Assembly: GCF_902506415.1 (NCBI RefSeq)
Contig: NZ_LR733275.1
Span: forward strand, 3,015,795 to 3,079,794
Direction: 5' to 3'
DNA from: Massilia sp. 9I
GTDB lineage: Bacteria > Pseudomonadota > Gammaproteobacteria > Burkholderiales > Burkholderiaceae_D
DNA: 64,000 nucleotides
Of this stretch, positions 26,073-35,542 are shown in pieces; the stretch's first letter is position 1; every line of letters starts with the position of its first letter. The translations under genes and the position numbers were made by a program. Below the pieces are notes generated by a model. The model was not told where the DNA came from. It saw nothing but the letters and a program-made list of their open reading frames with translations, and made no database searches.

Positions 26073-27014
26073 TCAGGTCAGGCAGTAGTCGACCGCCGCC
26101 AGGGGTGGCGGCAGGTCCTCGTCGCCGAGCGCGGCGCGCAGCTCGATCTCGATCGCGCGGCAGATCGCGTTCAGCGGCAAGTCGTTGTGCTCCAGGCCGA
26201 AGGGCTCTTCCAGCTCGTCGCCGAGGGCATCGAGGCCGAAGAAGGTGTAGGCCACGATGGCCACCACCAGCGGCGTCATGAAGCCGATCGTGTCCACCAG
26301 CCCGAAGGGCAGCAGGAAGCAGTAGAGGTAGGCCGTGCGGTGCAGCAGCAGGGTGTAGGAAAACGGGATGGGCGTGCTCTTGATCCGTTCGCACGCGGCG
26401 GCGGCAGCCGTCATCGATGACATCGTGGTGTCGATGTTGGCGGCCAGGCAGGCTTCGATCCGTCCTTCCTTGAGGCAGAGGCGCAGGTCCTGGCCCATGC
26501 GCTGCATCAGGTAGTCGGGCTTGTTCGGCGCCCGTGCCAGCGCGGCCAGTTCGTCGGGCGGCAGCAGCTTGGCAAGTGCGGCGTCAGGCGCCAGGCCACG
26601 CAGCGCGTCGCGCAGGGCGTGGCAGAAGGCGCTGCCGCGCAGGACCATGCGCACCCGCACATCCTGCATTCCGTTGCGGATGTGCGCCGGCTCAGGGGCG
26701 TCGATCAGGCTGAGGCACTGGCGCGCCAGGCTGCGGCTGTGCAGCAGCAGCGCGCCCCACAGCTTGCGCCCTTCCCAGAAGCGATCGTAGGCCGAGTTGT
26801 TGCGAAAGCCGAGGAAGATCGCGAGCGGCAGGCCGATCAGCGTGAAGGGAATGGTGGTGAGGGTGATCTTCACGTCCCACAGATCGCCGTGCGACCAGGT
26901 CACCAGGGTGGCGATCGCGATGTTGACGAGGAGCGCGGGCAGGATCCTGGGAAGGATCGAACCGCGCAGCAGCAGGAACAGCTTGAGGCCGGAGGGCCTG
27001 TCTCGGATAATCAC
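26073..27014 (-). CDS. Bestrophin-family anion channel-like membrane protein (YneE/UPF0187)
   Basis: 313 residues. Opens with MIIRDRPSGLKLFLLLRGSI, then paired hydrophobic segments at about 22-42 and 52-70, the conserved FLGFRNNSAYDRFWEGRKLW, and a second hydrophobic region around 225-260 ending in FGLDALGDELEEPFGLEHND. These are hallmark bacterial bestrophin sequences. Bacterial homologues form pentameric ion channels in the inner membrane; ion selectivity cannot be read here. Divergent from the MarR-type gene, with a candidate operator pair between them. Confidence 0.88.
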   Translation of the reverse strand: MIIRDRPSGLKLFLLLRGSILPRILPALLVNIAIATLVTWSHGDLWDVKITLTTIPFTLIGLPLAIFLGFRNNSAYDRFWEGRKLWGALLLHSRSLARQCLSLIDAPEPAHIRNGMQDVRVRMVLRGSAFCHALRDALRGLAPDAALAKLLPPDELAALARAPNKPDYLMQRMGQDLRLCLKEGRIEACLAANIDTTMSSMTAAAAACERIKSTPIPFSYTLLLHRTAYLYCFLLPFGLVDTIGFMTPLVVAIVAYTFFGLDALGDELEEPFGLEHNDLPLNAICRAIEIELRAALGDEDLPPPLAAVDYCLT

Positions 27015-27051
27015 GATTTATGCCGCACTTAAGCGCGACCCTCGATATTCG

Positions 27052-27086
27052 CTAATATGTTCGTAAGTTAATCACTAATATGTTAG
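27052..27086. promoter_or_regulatory. Paired palindromic boxes in the bestrophin/MarR divergent promoter
   Basis: CTAATATGTTCG at 27052-27063 and CTAATATGTTAG at 27075-27086: the same box repeated at a 23-bp period (about two helical turns); the second copy is palindromic (CTAA-TATG-TTAG). Suited to a dimeric MarR-type regulator controlling both divergent genes (inference). Confidence 0.45.
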
Positions 27087-27123
27087 CCAGTCAAGCTCGC
27101 CGACCTGATGAATGGAGTTCACC

Positions 27124-27600
27124 GTGTCCCGCCGCATCACCCACCGTAACCTGCCGCAGCAGCTTTTGAAAGCGCGCGACGCGCTGATGTCGCATTTCCG
27201 TCCCGTGCTGAATCATTTCGGCGTGACCGAGCAGCAGTGGCGCATCCTGCGCGCCCTCGACGAGCACGGCCAGCTCGAGCCGCGCGAGCTGTGCGATCTG
27301 TGCCAGATCCTGAGCCCGAGCATGGCGGGCGTGCTGGCGCGGATGGAAGAGATCGGACTGGTGCGGCGTGAAAGGGTGGCGGCGGACGCGCGCCGGGTGA
27401 TGGTCAGCCTGGCGCCGCAGGGCGACCGCCTGTTCGACGAGATCGCGCCGCTGATCGAGCGCCAGTATCGGCTGATGGAGAAGGCCTGGGGCAAGCGCGT
27501 GGTGGACGACCTGTCGCAGGCGCTGGAGGGATTCGTTGCGGCCCAGGCGACGCCGGTGCCGCAGGTGGAGCTGCCGGGTGGGCCCCGGCACAAGGATTAA
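27124..27600 (+). CDS. MarR family regulator, HpaR-like
   Basis: 158 residues from a GTG at 27124 preceded by TGGAG; an ATG at 27112 without a ribosome site would add four residues. The N-terminal LLKARDALMSHFRPVLNHFG and VTEQQWRILRALDEHGQLEP closely follow HpaR (homoprotocatechuate operon repressor), with the winged helix DLCQILSPSMAGVLARMEEI and GLVRRERVAADARRVMVSL. No hpa catabolic genes are present in the window, so the ligand and targets are open. Its stop overlaps that of the convergent PEP-CTERM-like gene by 4 bp. Confidence 0.82.
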   Translation: MSRRITHRNLPQQLLKARDALMSHFRPVLNHFGVTEQQWRILRALDEHGQLEPRELCDLCQILSPSMAGVLARMEEIGLVRRERVAADARRVMVSLAPQGDRLFDEIAPLIERQYRLMEKAWGKRVVDDLSQALEGFVAAQATPVPQVELPGGPRHKD

Positions 27601-28073
27601 CTGTCCAGCCAGGAGATGCTGGGCCAGGGCCAGAAGGCGCGCACCAGGCGCTGGCGCCAGTTGCCGGTGGACGCAGCCTGGCGCCGGGTCCAGCCCAGCA
27701 GCACCAGGCCGGCGCCGAACAGGGTGACCGACAGCGGTTCGGCCAGCGGCGCGGCTTCCAGCTGCGCCTCGGCCGAGAAAGGCGATTCGCCCTGCTCCTG
27801 GATCGGCTCGACCGGCTGGATCGGGTATTCGTTCGCGGTGGCGATGTGCTCGTCCTGGAAGAAATAGGCCAGGCCGGCGCGCAGGATCTCGCCGCCCGCC
27901 GAATCCTGGATGTCCAGCACCAGGTCGCCGTTCTGGTAGGTGAAGGCCTGCGGCGCTTCCTGTTCAGGGGCGGCTTGCACCGCGGCGGTTTCGGCAGCGG
28001 GCTGCGCGAGCGCCGCGCCGCTGTCGAAGGCGAGAAGCAGCAGGATTGCCGCCATCAGGGAGTGAAATTTCAT
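27597..28073 (-). CDS. Small exported protein with variant PEP-CTERM-like anchor
   Basis: 158 residues with a signal peptide (MKFHSLMAAILLLLAFDSGA). The mature part is short and acidic. A C-terminal hydrophobic segment AEPLSVTLFGAGLVLLGWTR resembles the PEP-CTERM sorting tail of the neighbour at 28742 ([20 protein letters not shown]), but the PEP triplet is replaced by AEP and about 30 residues follow the anchor instead of a short basic tail. Either a diverged PEP-CTERM protein that exosortase may no longer process, or a plain membrane protein. Function unknown. Confidence 0.7.
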   Translation of the reverse strand: MKFHSLMAAILLLLAFDSGAALAQPAAETAAVQAAPEQEAPQAFTYQNGDLVLDIQDSAGGEILRAGLAYFFQDEHIATANEYPIQPVEPIQEQGESPFSAEAQLEAAPLAEPLSVTLFGAGLVLLGWTRRQAASTGNWRQRLVRAFWPWPSISWLDS

Positions 28074-28128
28074 TTCGTTTTTCGCTTATTTTTGAAATTT
28101 TATTTCATCCCTGATGTACCAGGGATGG

Positions 28129-28650
28129 CTACTGGATGACGCCGCAGGCCATCCGCCCGCCCCCGCCGCCCAGTGGCGCCGGATGGTCGGCGTGGTTGTC
28201 GCCGCCGGCGTGGACCATCAGGGCCTTGCCCTTGACGTCCGCCAGCTTCAGGCGCGGCGCCAGCACCGGATTGGTGGCGGCGCCCTTGTCGTCGACCGTC
28301 AATGCCGGCAGGTCGCCGAGGTGGCCCTCGCCCCAGGGCAGGCCGTGCTTGCCGGTCTTGCTCGGATCGAGGTGACCGCCGGCGGCGCCCGCGGGGACCG
28401 GCTTGCCGTCCTTCTGGTTCGGGCCGCAGCTGCCGTTTTCATGTACGTGGAAGCCATGCAGGCCGGCCGGCAGGCCGCTCAAGGCTGGCGTGAACACGAG
28501 GCCGTAGCGCGTTTCGCTGATCGTCACGGTGCCGACATCGGCCCCCTCTCCCTTCTCGGTCGCCATCTTCATGGTGACCTTGGTGTCGGCAGCATTGGCC
28601 AGGGCGCAGCTCGCGCCCAGCAGGGCGGCGCACATCCATCGAACGTTCAT
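28129..28650 (-). CDS. sodC: Periplasmic Cu/Zn superoxide dismutase
   Basis: 173 residues with signal peptide [20 protein letters not shown]. Metal ligands are in place: [12 protein letters not shown] (two Cu His and one disulfide Cys), [20 protein letters not shown] (bridging and Zn His), HLGDLPAL with the Zn Asp within the Zn loop, and [20 protein letters not shown] ending in ARMACG-type RMACGVIQ with the second Cys. It dismutates superoxide in the periplasm. Flanked by two PEP-CTERM-type genes on the same strand; spacing over 50 bp on both sides leaves the operon structure open. Confidence 0.95.
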   Translation of the reverse strand: MNVRWMCAALLGASCALANAADTKVTMKMATEKGEGADVGTVTISETRYGLVFTPALSGLPAGLHGFHVHENGSCGPNQKDGKPVPAGAAGGHLDPSKTGKHGLPWGEGHLGDLPALTVDDKGAATNPVLAPRLKLADVKGKALMVHAGGDNHADHPAPLGGGGGRMACGVIQ

Positions 28651-28741
28651 GACAAACCTCCTTCGATCCGGGTGAATGATATAAAGCCCAGCAAGTGTAT
28701 TCCATCCCCTTGGGTGGGGGATGTTCCGGAGGGAGTCCTGC

Positions 28742-29359
28742 TTACGCTGCGCGGCGCGCCTGGCGGCGGCGCGTCCAGCCGATCAGTGCGAAGCCTGCGC
28801 CGAGCAGGCCGAGCGAAGCCGGCTCCGGTACCTGCACCACCGGCGGCGCGACGGTGTCGCCAAGCAGGCGGATCGCGTCGATCTCTTCCCAGCTGTTGCT
28901 GTGGCGGGTGTCGACATAGACCTTCAGGCCGTTCACCAGATAGGACGTGGTCGACCACGCCACGGTAAAGTTGAAAGGCACGTTCGCGGCGCTGGTGTCG
29001 ACGCCGTTCCAGACCGTGTGCAGGTTGCCGAGGGTGTCGATGGCATCGACCTGGTAGACGAAACCGTTGTTGTAGGTTTCGCGGATGGTGGCGCCGCTTG
29101 CGTAGACGGCGGTGTCGAAGCCGACCGAGATCCACTCGAAGCCACTGTTCTCGGTCGCCGGCGCCCAGGCGGTGACATGATCGCCATACTGCAAGGTATT
29201 CGGCGCATCGAGCACCTGGATCGCGTTCCAGCTCGCTGCACTCGGCACGTATTCGGAGCTGAAGCCCTTGAGGGTGCTCGCGTACTGCTGCAGCGGGACG
29301 GCGCCGGCCGAGGTGGCGGCGGCCAGCAGGGCCGCGGCGATCAGGGAATGCAGTTTCAT
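28742..29359 (-). CDS. PEP-CTERM sorted surface protein
   Basis: 205 residues: signal peptide ([20 protein letters not shown]), a beta-rich domain without a family I can name ([39 protein letters not shown]) and a canonical C-terminal PEP-CTERM tail ([20 protein letters not shown] then RRRQARR). Exosortase is expected to cleave at PEP and attach or release it with the exopolysaccharide matrix. The start at 29359 follows AGGA at good spacing; an upstream ATG 15 bp earlier is less likely. Confidence 0.85.
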   Translation of the reverse strand: MKLHSLIAAALLAAATSAGAVPLQQYASTLKGFSSEYVPSAASWNAIQVLDAPNTLQYGDHVTAWAPATENSGFEWISVGFDTAVYASGATIRETYNNGFVYQVDAIDTLGNLHTVWNGVDTSAANVPFNFTVAWSTTSYLVNGLKVYVDTRHSNSWEEIDAIRLLGDTVAPPVVQVPEPASLGLLGAGFALIGWTRRRQARRAA

Positions 29360-29440
29360 CTCAATTTTCCTCATGGTGGTCAGGCCAGCATGATAAAAAT
29401 TGAAACACTTGCGTTCCACCCCCTCGGGTGGGGGAAGCGC

Positions 29441-30430
29441 TTACATGCGCGAGATGGCGGGACGCAGGATGGCCAGCAGGCCGGCTTCGGAGGTGCAGCC
29501 GAACTTCTCGTAGACCGCCTTGACGCAGTCGCGCAGCACGGCGTCGCTGACGTCCATGCGGCTGCGTGCGGCTTCGCGCCCGCCGCCCAGGCCCATCCAG
29601 AACGCCACTTCCATCTGCTGCGGCGAAAGCTCGACGCTGCCCAGCGCACGCCAGATCCGCAGCGGCATCGGCACCACGAATTTTAAAAAGATGCCGACGG
29701 TGCGGCTGTGGATCGCGTCGTAGGAACCGGCGCTCATCCACTGCGCGCGCGCTTCCAGCACGCCGCCGGCCAGTTCCAGAGTCCCGGCCGGCAGGCGCCA
29801 CGGATAGCGCTCGCCATACACCACCGACTCCACCAGGCGCAGGCAGAACGGCGGGACGGTAGAGCGGTCGAACACCTGCTGCTCCTGCGAGGCCAGCTGG
29901 TCGAGCAGCGCACTGGCCGAATCGCTCAGGAACAGGATGTCGCCATTGGTGGTGGCCAGCAGCATGGCTTCGTCTTCGATCACGCCGGACAGGCCGTTGC
30001 CGGCGCTGGCGGCATTGCGCAGCGCGTGGTCGAAGTAATTGGCGACGCGGCCCAGGTCTTCCTCGTCGTCGGAATCGAAGGCCGGACCGTCGTCGCGCAG
30101 CAGAGTCAATGTGCCGAGCGGGCTGGAGGCGGGACCGAGGCGTGCCTCGAGCACGTGGGCCGCGCGGGCGCGCGCTTCCGCCGGCGGCACGCCGAAGTCC
30201 ACCGAATCGCCATAGAAGTAGCCGTTGGGCGGCGGCAGCACGCCCAGCACGGTCGCTTCATGGACGTCTTCCGGCGCCCGGTCGGCGAGCAGGTACAGCT
30301 GGGACGCGCTGTTGGGAATCAGCTCGCGCACCAGCTCCAGCGCATCGGGGATCAGGGTCATCAGGTGCAGGCCGCCGGAACACAAGATTCGCAGGCGCGC
30401 CCACTGGCGACTATTCTTTTTACGTGACAC
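29441..30430 (-). CDS. LuxR-type helix-turn-helix protein without receiver domain
   Basis: 329 residues from a GTG. The N-terminal two thirds are a sensor-like region of unknown family (LIPDALELVRELIPNSASQL, DEEDLGRVANYFDHALRNAA). The C-terminus is a LuxR-like helix-turn-helix (LSPQQMEVAFWMGLGGGREA, VLRDCVKAVYEKFGCTSEAG). The architecture matches the protein at 59929-61143. It starts 66 bp after the hybrid kinase gene on the same strand and may be its output, but it lacks a phosphoacceptor domain. An alternative start is MTLIPDALEL at 30361. Confidence 0.72.
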   Translation of the reverse strand: MSRKKNSRQWARLRILCSGGLHLMTLIPDALELVRELIPNSASQLYLLADRAPEDVHEATVLGVLPPPNGYFYGDSVDFGVPPAEARARAAHVLEARLGPASSPLGTLTLLRDDGPAFDSDDEEDLGRVANYFDHALRNAASAGNGLSGVIEDEAMLLATTNGDILFLSDSASALLDQLASQEQQVFDRSTVPPFCLRLVESVVYGERYPWRLPAGTLELAGGVLEARAQWMSAGSYDAIHSRTVGIFLKFVVPMPLRIWRALGSVELSPQQMEVAFWMGLGGGREAARSRMDVSDAVLRDCVKAVYEKFGCTSEAGLLAILRPAISRM

Positions 30431-30496
30431 AGCAGCTGTATTGATGTCGAGGATATAAGAATAGTGCTGAGTTATAGCAACAAAGTCAACTCACAA

Positions 30497-33259
30497 TCAA
30501 CTGACGCCTGCGATATCCGGTTCCGGCGCCACACCGGTTTTTGGCGCTTCGGCGGCCGGCTGGCACTGCGGCAGCTGCGCCAGGATGTCCGCCAGCGCCC
30601 GGAATTCCACCGGCTTCACCAGGTGATGGTCGAAGCCGGCCTGTTTCGAGAGGTCGCGGTCGCGCGCCTGGCCGTAGCCGGTGAGCGCGATGAAGCTGGC
30701 CGTCGGATGATCGCGCCGCAGGCGGCGCGCCAGCTCGTAGCCGGTCATGTCGGGCAGGCCGATGTCGAGGATGAAGGCGTGGGTATTCGCGATCTCGTTC
30801 GACGCCAGGGTGCGCATGGCGCCATCGAACACGTGCACGGTATGTCCCTGCTCGCGCAGCAGCACCGCCAGCGACTGGGCCGCGTCGACGTTGTCATCGA
30901 CGATGGTCAGGGTACACGGGGCCACCGGCCGCGCGCGCGCCTGCAGGCGTACCGGCACCGGCACCGCGACGCCTTCGGACAGCGGCAGCAGCACCGACAC
31001 CGACGCCCCCAGGTTCGGACCGTCGCTGTGCGCCTCGACCTGGCCGCCGTGCATCTGCACGATGGTCTTCACCAGCGCCAGGCCGATCCCGAGGCCGCCC
31101 TGCGAGCGGTCGGGCGTGCGCTCGGCCTGGGTGAACAGGTCGAACACGTGCGGCAGCAGCTTGGCGTCCATGCCGGTGCCGTTGTCGATCACGGTCATGC
31201 GCGCCTGTTCCGGGCCGGTTTCCAGGCGCAGCAGGATCTTGCCGCCTGCCGGCGTGTACTTGGCCGCGTTGTTCAGCAGGTTGACCAGCACCTGCACCAG
31301 GCGTGTGCGGTCGCCGGCGACGACCACGGGACGCGCGGGCATCTCCACGCTCAGGACGTGGTTCTTGGCCTCGATGTGCGGGCGCGCCTGCTCCACGGCG
31401 GAGCGCAGCACGGCGTTCAGCTCCAGCGTCTCGGTCTCGAGCTTGACCAGGCCGCGGGTGACGCGCGAGACGTCCAGCAGATCGTCCACCAGTTCGGTCA
31501 TGTGGCGCACCTGACGCGAAATGATGTTACCGGCCTTGAGGCGCAGGTTCTCGTCGACGGTGGGCATCTTGAGCAGCTGGGCCGCATTGGTGATCGGCGC
31601 CAGCGGGTTGCGCAGCTCGTGCGCCAGCATGGCGAGGAACTCGTCCTTCATCTTGCTGTGGCGCTCGGCCTCGGCGCGGGCGGCACGCTCGCTGGCCAGG
31701 ATGCCTTCACGCTCCTTGGCCGCCCGCTGCGCCAGCTCGTACAGGCGCGCGTTGTCGATCGCCACCGCTGCTTGCGCCACGAAGCCGGAGATCAGCTGTT
31801 CGGTGCGTTCGTCGAACATCTTCGGCTTCGAATGGCCGAAGAACAGGCCGCCCAGCACCTCGCCCGAGCGCGAGGAGACCGAGGCGGCGAGATAGCTGCA
31901 TACCGGCAGGTGCCCTTTTGGCATCCCGTGGTGCGGCCCCATGCTGCCGTAGCGCGGGTCCTTGGTGATGTCGTCGCTGCGGATCGGCGGCCCGCCATTG
32001 AAGGTAGGCGCGAACACCGCGGTTGGGCGCGGATGGCCCAGCTTCTCGAAGGCTTCGCGCGGCGCGCCGCTCAGGGTGTACAACAGGTAGGCGTCGCCGT
32101 TGGCGTCCTTGCCGTTGTAGAAGAAGGAGCCGAATTCGGCGCCCGTCAGTTCGGTGGCGGCATCGGTGACGGCCTGCAGCAGCGTGTCGATGTCGAGCGT
32201 GGACGCGAGCACGCTGCCGGCGCGGTTCAGGAGCTCGAGCATGCGCGTCTCTTCGCGCAACGCCTCTTCGGCGCGGATCCGGCGCAGCGCTTCCCAGGTA
32301 CGGCGCGCCAGGTCTTCGGCCAGGGTGCGCTCATCGATGGTCCAGCGGTAGGGATGGTCCTTGTACAGGAAGCCGGCGCCGTGCAGGCGGTCGCCGTCCT
32401 TCAGCGGGATCACCACCACCGAATGGATGCCCAGCATGATGCAGGGCTTGGCGACGGCCGCGCATTCTGGGTCGGTCGAAACGTCGTCGATGCAGATGGT
32501 GGTGCCGGCGCGCAGCTGGTCGATCTGCGCGGGAGAGAGCATGTCGACCGGCAGGGTGCCCTGGGCGCCGCCGGTTTCGACGCCGTCCTTCCACTCTTCC
32601 TTGACGGTGAAGGTGCGCTTCTGCTCGTCCAGCTCGACGTAGGCGACGTTGGAGTTGGTGAAGTATTCGCTGGTGAGGCGGATGGTGGCCTTGAGCATCG
32701 GGCCGAATTCGGTCTCGCGGCGCAGGGTGTCGGCCAGTTTCACCTGGTAGTCGCGCCGGCGTTCGCCCAGCACGGCCTTGGTGATGTCCGCGAAGGTGAC
32801 CAGCACGCCCTCGACCGTGCCGGCGTCGCCGTAGATCGGGCTGTACGAATAGCTGAAATAGCAGGTTTCGTAATAGCCGTAGCGGTTGATGGTCAGCGGC
32901 AGCCCTTCGGAACCCAGCGCTTCGCCCTGGCGCACCTGCTGCCACATCGGGCCGATGGTCGGCCAGATCTCGGACCAGGTGATACGGGCGTCGTTGCCGA
33001 GGGCGGCGTCCTTCTTGTCGCCCAGGATGGGGACATAGGCGTCGTTGAAGAACTGGACGTAGGTGTCGCCCCAGGCGAGGTAGGCCGGCAGGCGCAGGTC
33101 GAGCACGGTGCGGACCGCGCTTTTCAGGCCCAGCGGCCACGCGTCGACCGGGCCGACCGCGGTGGTCTCCCATGGGAAGGCGCGCATCTGGCGCTCCATC
33201 TCCGACATGTTAGTGGCTGCGCTGGGCGCATCCGGTGTCGCGTCAAAGGGCCAAGGCAT
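30497..33259 (-). CDS. PAS-GAF-GAF hybrid histidine kinase with C-terminal receiver
   Basis: 920 residues, no membrane segment. The N-terminal PAS region has the well-known [20 protein letters not shown] and [20 protein letters not shown] pattern. Two GAF domains follow at about 180-345 and 355-505, then the kinase core ([20 protein letters not shown]), ATPase domain ([40 protein letters not shown]) and a receiver ([43 protein letters not shown]). A cytoplasmic multi-input sensor, ligand unknown. The LuxR-type gene 66 bp downstream may be cotranscribed. Confidence 0.92.
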   Translation of the reverse strand: MPWPFDATPDAPSAATNMSEMERQMRAFPWETTAVGPVDAWPLGLKSAVRTVLDLRLPAYLAWGDTYVQFFNDAYVPILGDKKDAALGNDARITWSEIWPTIGPMWQQVRQGEALGSEGLPLTINRYGYYETCYFSYSYSPIYGDAGTVEGVLVTFADITKAVLGERRRDYQVKLADTLRRETEFGPMLKATIRLTSEYFTNSNVAYVELDEQKRTFTVKEEWKDGVETGGAQGTLPVDMLSPAQIDQLRAGTTICIDDVSTDPECAAVAKPCIMLGIHSVVVIPLKDGDRLHGAGFLYKDHPYRWTIDERTLAEDLARRTWEALRRIRAEEALREETRMLELLNRAGSVLASTLDIDTLLQAVTDAATELTGAEFGSFFYNGKDANGDAYLLYTLSGAPREAFEKLGHPRPTAVFAPTFNGGPPIRSDDITKDPRYGSMGPHHGMPKGHLPVCSYLAASVSSRSGEVLGGLFFGHSKPKMFDERTEQLISGFVAQAAVAIDNARLYELAQRAAKEREGILASERAARAEAERHSKMKDEFLAMLAHELRNPLAPITNAAQLLKMPTVDENLRLKAGNIISRQVRHMTELVDDLLDVSRVTRGLVKLETETLELNAVLRSAVEQARPHIEAKNHVLSVEMPARPVVVAGDRTRLVQVLVNLLNNAAKYTPAGGKILLRLETGPEQARMTVIDNGTGMDAKLLPHVFDLFTQAERTPDRSQGGLGIGLALVKTIVQMHGGQVEAHSDGPNLGASVSVLLPLSEGVAVPVPVRLQARARPVAPCTLTIVDDNVDAAQSLAVLLREQGHTVHVFDGAMRTLASNEIANTHAFILDIGLPDMTGYELARRLRRDHPTASFIALTGYGQARDRDLSKQAGFDHHLVKPVEFRALADILAQLPQCQPAAEAPKTGVAPEPDIAGVS

Positions 33260-33515
33260 AGTGCTCGCGGGGCAAGAAATGTGAATACGTCGATAACTTA
33301 GTTTTGCATCATAGCAGTCATTACATGGGATGGGCGTACGGATGAGTTAAATGGACAACATAGCGCAGGCGCGTCTTAATGAGGCCGTGCTTACCCTCGG
33401 AGGATAAGTTGCTGCCGCCGGGTTCCGGGCTGCGTTTTCGGGCGAGGAGTCGATCTAGAATGGCCTCTTGTGCCGCCGGCATTGGCCCGGCTGGCTTTTC
33501 AGCGAAAGGAATCCT

Positions 33516-33878
33516 GTGAACCCTTCCACCCTGCTCGTCGCCCTGCTCGGCCTGCTGGCCGCCTCCCTGGTCCATGCCCACGAGCCGTCCATGTGCACCT
33601 CGATGTGCAGCTCCGAGAAGCAACAATGCACGAGCCGCGCGGCGAAACTCGCCGTGTTCGACAGGAAGCCCTCATTGGAGGAAACGAATCCGTTCGCCCG
33701 GACTGCGGACGGTCTCGGCCAGGTGTCGTCGGAGGCCGCACGCGCGAACGAGCGCCGCGCGGCACAACAGCGAAGCAGCGAACGCGCGGCCGCCTGCAAC
33801 GCGAGCTACAAGCGCTGCACGAGCGCGTGCGCGCCGGCGGACCCTCCCGTCACCAAGCAAGCTACGTCGACGAATTGA
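33516..33878 (+). CDS. Small secreted six-cysteine helical-hairpin protein
   Basis: 120 residues from a GTG preceded by AAAGGA. Signal peptide MNPSTLLVALLGLLAASLVHA. The mature protein has exactly six cysteines in two mirrored clusters: CTSMCSSEKQQC (C-x3-C-x6-C, near residues 27-38) and CNASYKRCTSAC (C-x6-C-x3-C, near residues 94-105), separated by a charged, Ala/Arg/Glu-rich helical stretch. The mirror spacing fits an antiparallel helical hairpin stapled by three disulfides, as in twin CxnC proteins. Function unknown; no family recognised. Confidence 0.7.
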   Translation: MNPSTLLVALLGLLAASLVHAHEPSMCTSMCSSEKQQCTSRAAKLAVFDRKPSLEETNPFARTADGLGQVSSEAARANERRAAQQRSSERAAACNASYKRCTSACAPADPPVTKQATSTN

Positions 33879-33986
33879 ACTGACCTGCCAATCATGCTAT
33901 GCGTCGCCATGACTGCCCATACGGCGGTTCGGGGGACTCGAATCTAGCCCTATACTAGTTAATTTAAAAAATCAAAGTGAGATCCT

Positions 33987-35264
33987 GTGAAAAGCGAATA
34001 CCTTATAACCTTTGACTCGAAAGATGGGATCTGCACTAGTGTAGACAAGTTCAAAAATTTGCTTGCCTCTCATACATCCATTTCGCTTAATAAAAAAGAA
34101 AAAATTGGATTTAACGGCAGAGATTTCCCTTATCAGTTAGCGCAAGGTACATTAACTGACGGTTCGCTTTATTATGACCTAACAATTGAAGATACAGAGC
34201 CAAGCGAACGAGAGATATACACTAGCTTACTCAAGGAGGTAAGGCGCATTTGCGCCAAAATTAGCGGTAGAAATATCATTGTGCTTCACGATGGGGTTGG
34301 GGAAGACTATTGCCAAGCCGGCTATCCAATAATTTACAAAACAGAAAATTTAATGCGTAAACTAATTGCAAAATTCATGGCGATTAGCATTGGATACGAC
34401 TGGAGCGACGCCTCCACCCCTAAAGAGGTACTGGAGTCAGTTCGAAGCGACGGAAGAAAAGAAAAGACGAATTTTCTTCAAGAAGTTGATTTCATTCAGC
34501 TATCTAACTTTCTTTTCAAAAAATATACCAAATCAGATGCAGCAAGATTTATCGATTCACTCAAAGAGAAAGGTGATGACGAGATAATTAAGGTGGGCGA
34601 TCTGAAACATTATTCGCCCTTTACCAACTGGGAAAAGTACTTTGCAAAAAAAGTCAACTGCGATTCAGAATATCTTCGAACGAGATGGGAGCGTCTTTAC
34701 GAGTATAGATGTAAAATCGCCCATTGCAAAGGGCTTTCGAAACAAGAATTCGAAGATCTGACGCAAATCAGTTCGGACATTTGCGAAAAAATTCAGGCAG
34801 CGTTAGACTCAATTGGCGACGTCCATGTTGAGGGTGATGAGCGAGAAGAACTAGCAGAAAATTTTAGTGGCGCTGCAAGCAAAAGTGCTGCGGACTTCAT
34901 AGCAAAATACAACAGGCTGGCAGAGCTAATCCAGTTCGTTTGCCTAGCTGCGTCAAATGAATCGGATATGTACACCAAACACGAAGCAAATAAGACGAAC
35001 ATTCGGATGCAGTCGAGATATCTATGTTCGGTGAAGGGCCTAATAGATAAAGATATGGTCGCGCTTATCAACCACGCGCAGACCTTTAGAAATAAGGTCG
35101 TTCACCAAGTGGGGATTTCGGATATTAGCGAATCTGAGCTAGTCGAGCAAGCGTCTGCGATAGATCTAGCGCTGGAAACGATCGGATCGCTCAATTTCCC
35201 ACACGTGGAGAAAATGAAAGGTGTGGACCTTAGGAGTAGCTCGAGTCAACAAGAGGTAATGTAG
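33987..35264 (+). CDS. AT-rich gene: protein with two HEPN-type Rx4H motifs
   Basis: 425 residues from a GTG start. Codon use is markedly AT-rich (many Lys, Ile, Asn) unlike the GC-rich flanks. Two segments end in the HEPN ribonuclease signature: ERLYEYRCKIAHCKGLSK (Arg241-His246) and INHAQTFRNKVVHQVG (Arg368-His373). Upstream of the first, YKTENLMRKLIAKFM (about 118-131) matches the helix that opens Apea/Swt1-like HEPN folds. Residues 1-115 are an additional domain I cannot name. HEPN proteins are RNases in toxin-antitoxin, abortive-infection and CRISPR systems, so RNA cleavage is plausible. A TATACT box at 33951 is a possible -10. Convergent with a RelA/SpoT-type gene. Family assignment is by motif only. 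Confidence 0.7.
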   Translation: MKSEYLITFDSKDGICTSVDKFKNLLASHTSISLNKKEKIGFNGRDFPYQLAQGTLTDGSLYYDLTIEDTEPSEREIYTSLLKEVRRICAKISGRNIIVLHDGVGEDYCQAGYPIIYKTENLMRKLIAKFMAISIGYDWSDASTPKEVLESVRSDGRKEKTNFLQEVDFIQLSNFLFKKYTKSDAARFIDSLKEKGDDEIIKVGDLKHYSPFTNWEKYFAKKVNCDSEYLRTRWERLYEYRCKIAHCKGLSKQEFEDLTQISSDICEKIQAALDSIGDVHVEGDEREELAENFSGAASKSAADFIAKYNRLAELIQFVCLAASNESDMYTKHEANKTNIRMQSRYLCSVKGLIDKDMVALINHAQTFRNKVVHQVGISDISESELVEQASAIDLALETIGSLNFPHVEKMKGVDLRSSSSQQEVM

Positions 35265-35542
35265 CTTAGGCTCAAGATAACGCCAGAGGCATTGAAGCGC
35301 GCTCATGAGAAATGTTTGTGATGTGGTTTTAAATCCTACAGACCTCTATTTCTCACCCTACGGCTGTCGTTTGAATACTGTGTTCTTTTCAGGTAGGTCT
35401 GAATAGCTCCGCCCCCCGAGTATGATCAAGCCTTAAATGCATTCGTGATTAGACAACCCGTTGTCTGCAGGATTATCCTCTTGCATTTGTTGCTAGTACC
35501 AATTTTATTAGTTAAGTCCCAGACGCTCAGGTTGTCCGAAAA

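Noticed and set aside
33918..33960. tRNA-like fragment (GGTTCG.. and CTCGAATCT) at the left edge of the AT-rich island as a possible attachment site
   Set aside because: The pieces do not form a T arm or acceptor end and no matching copy is visible at the right edge; no integrase gene is present.
35451..35466. Palindrome AGACAAC-CC-GTTGTCT between the two convergent island genes, considered as a terminator
   Set aside because: No T-run on either side and a weak stem; kept only as an unexplained short palindrome.
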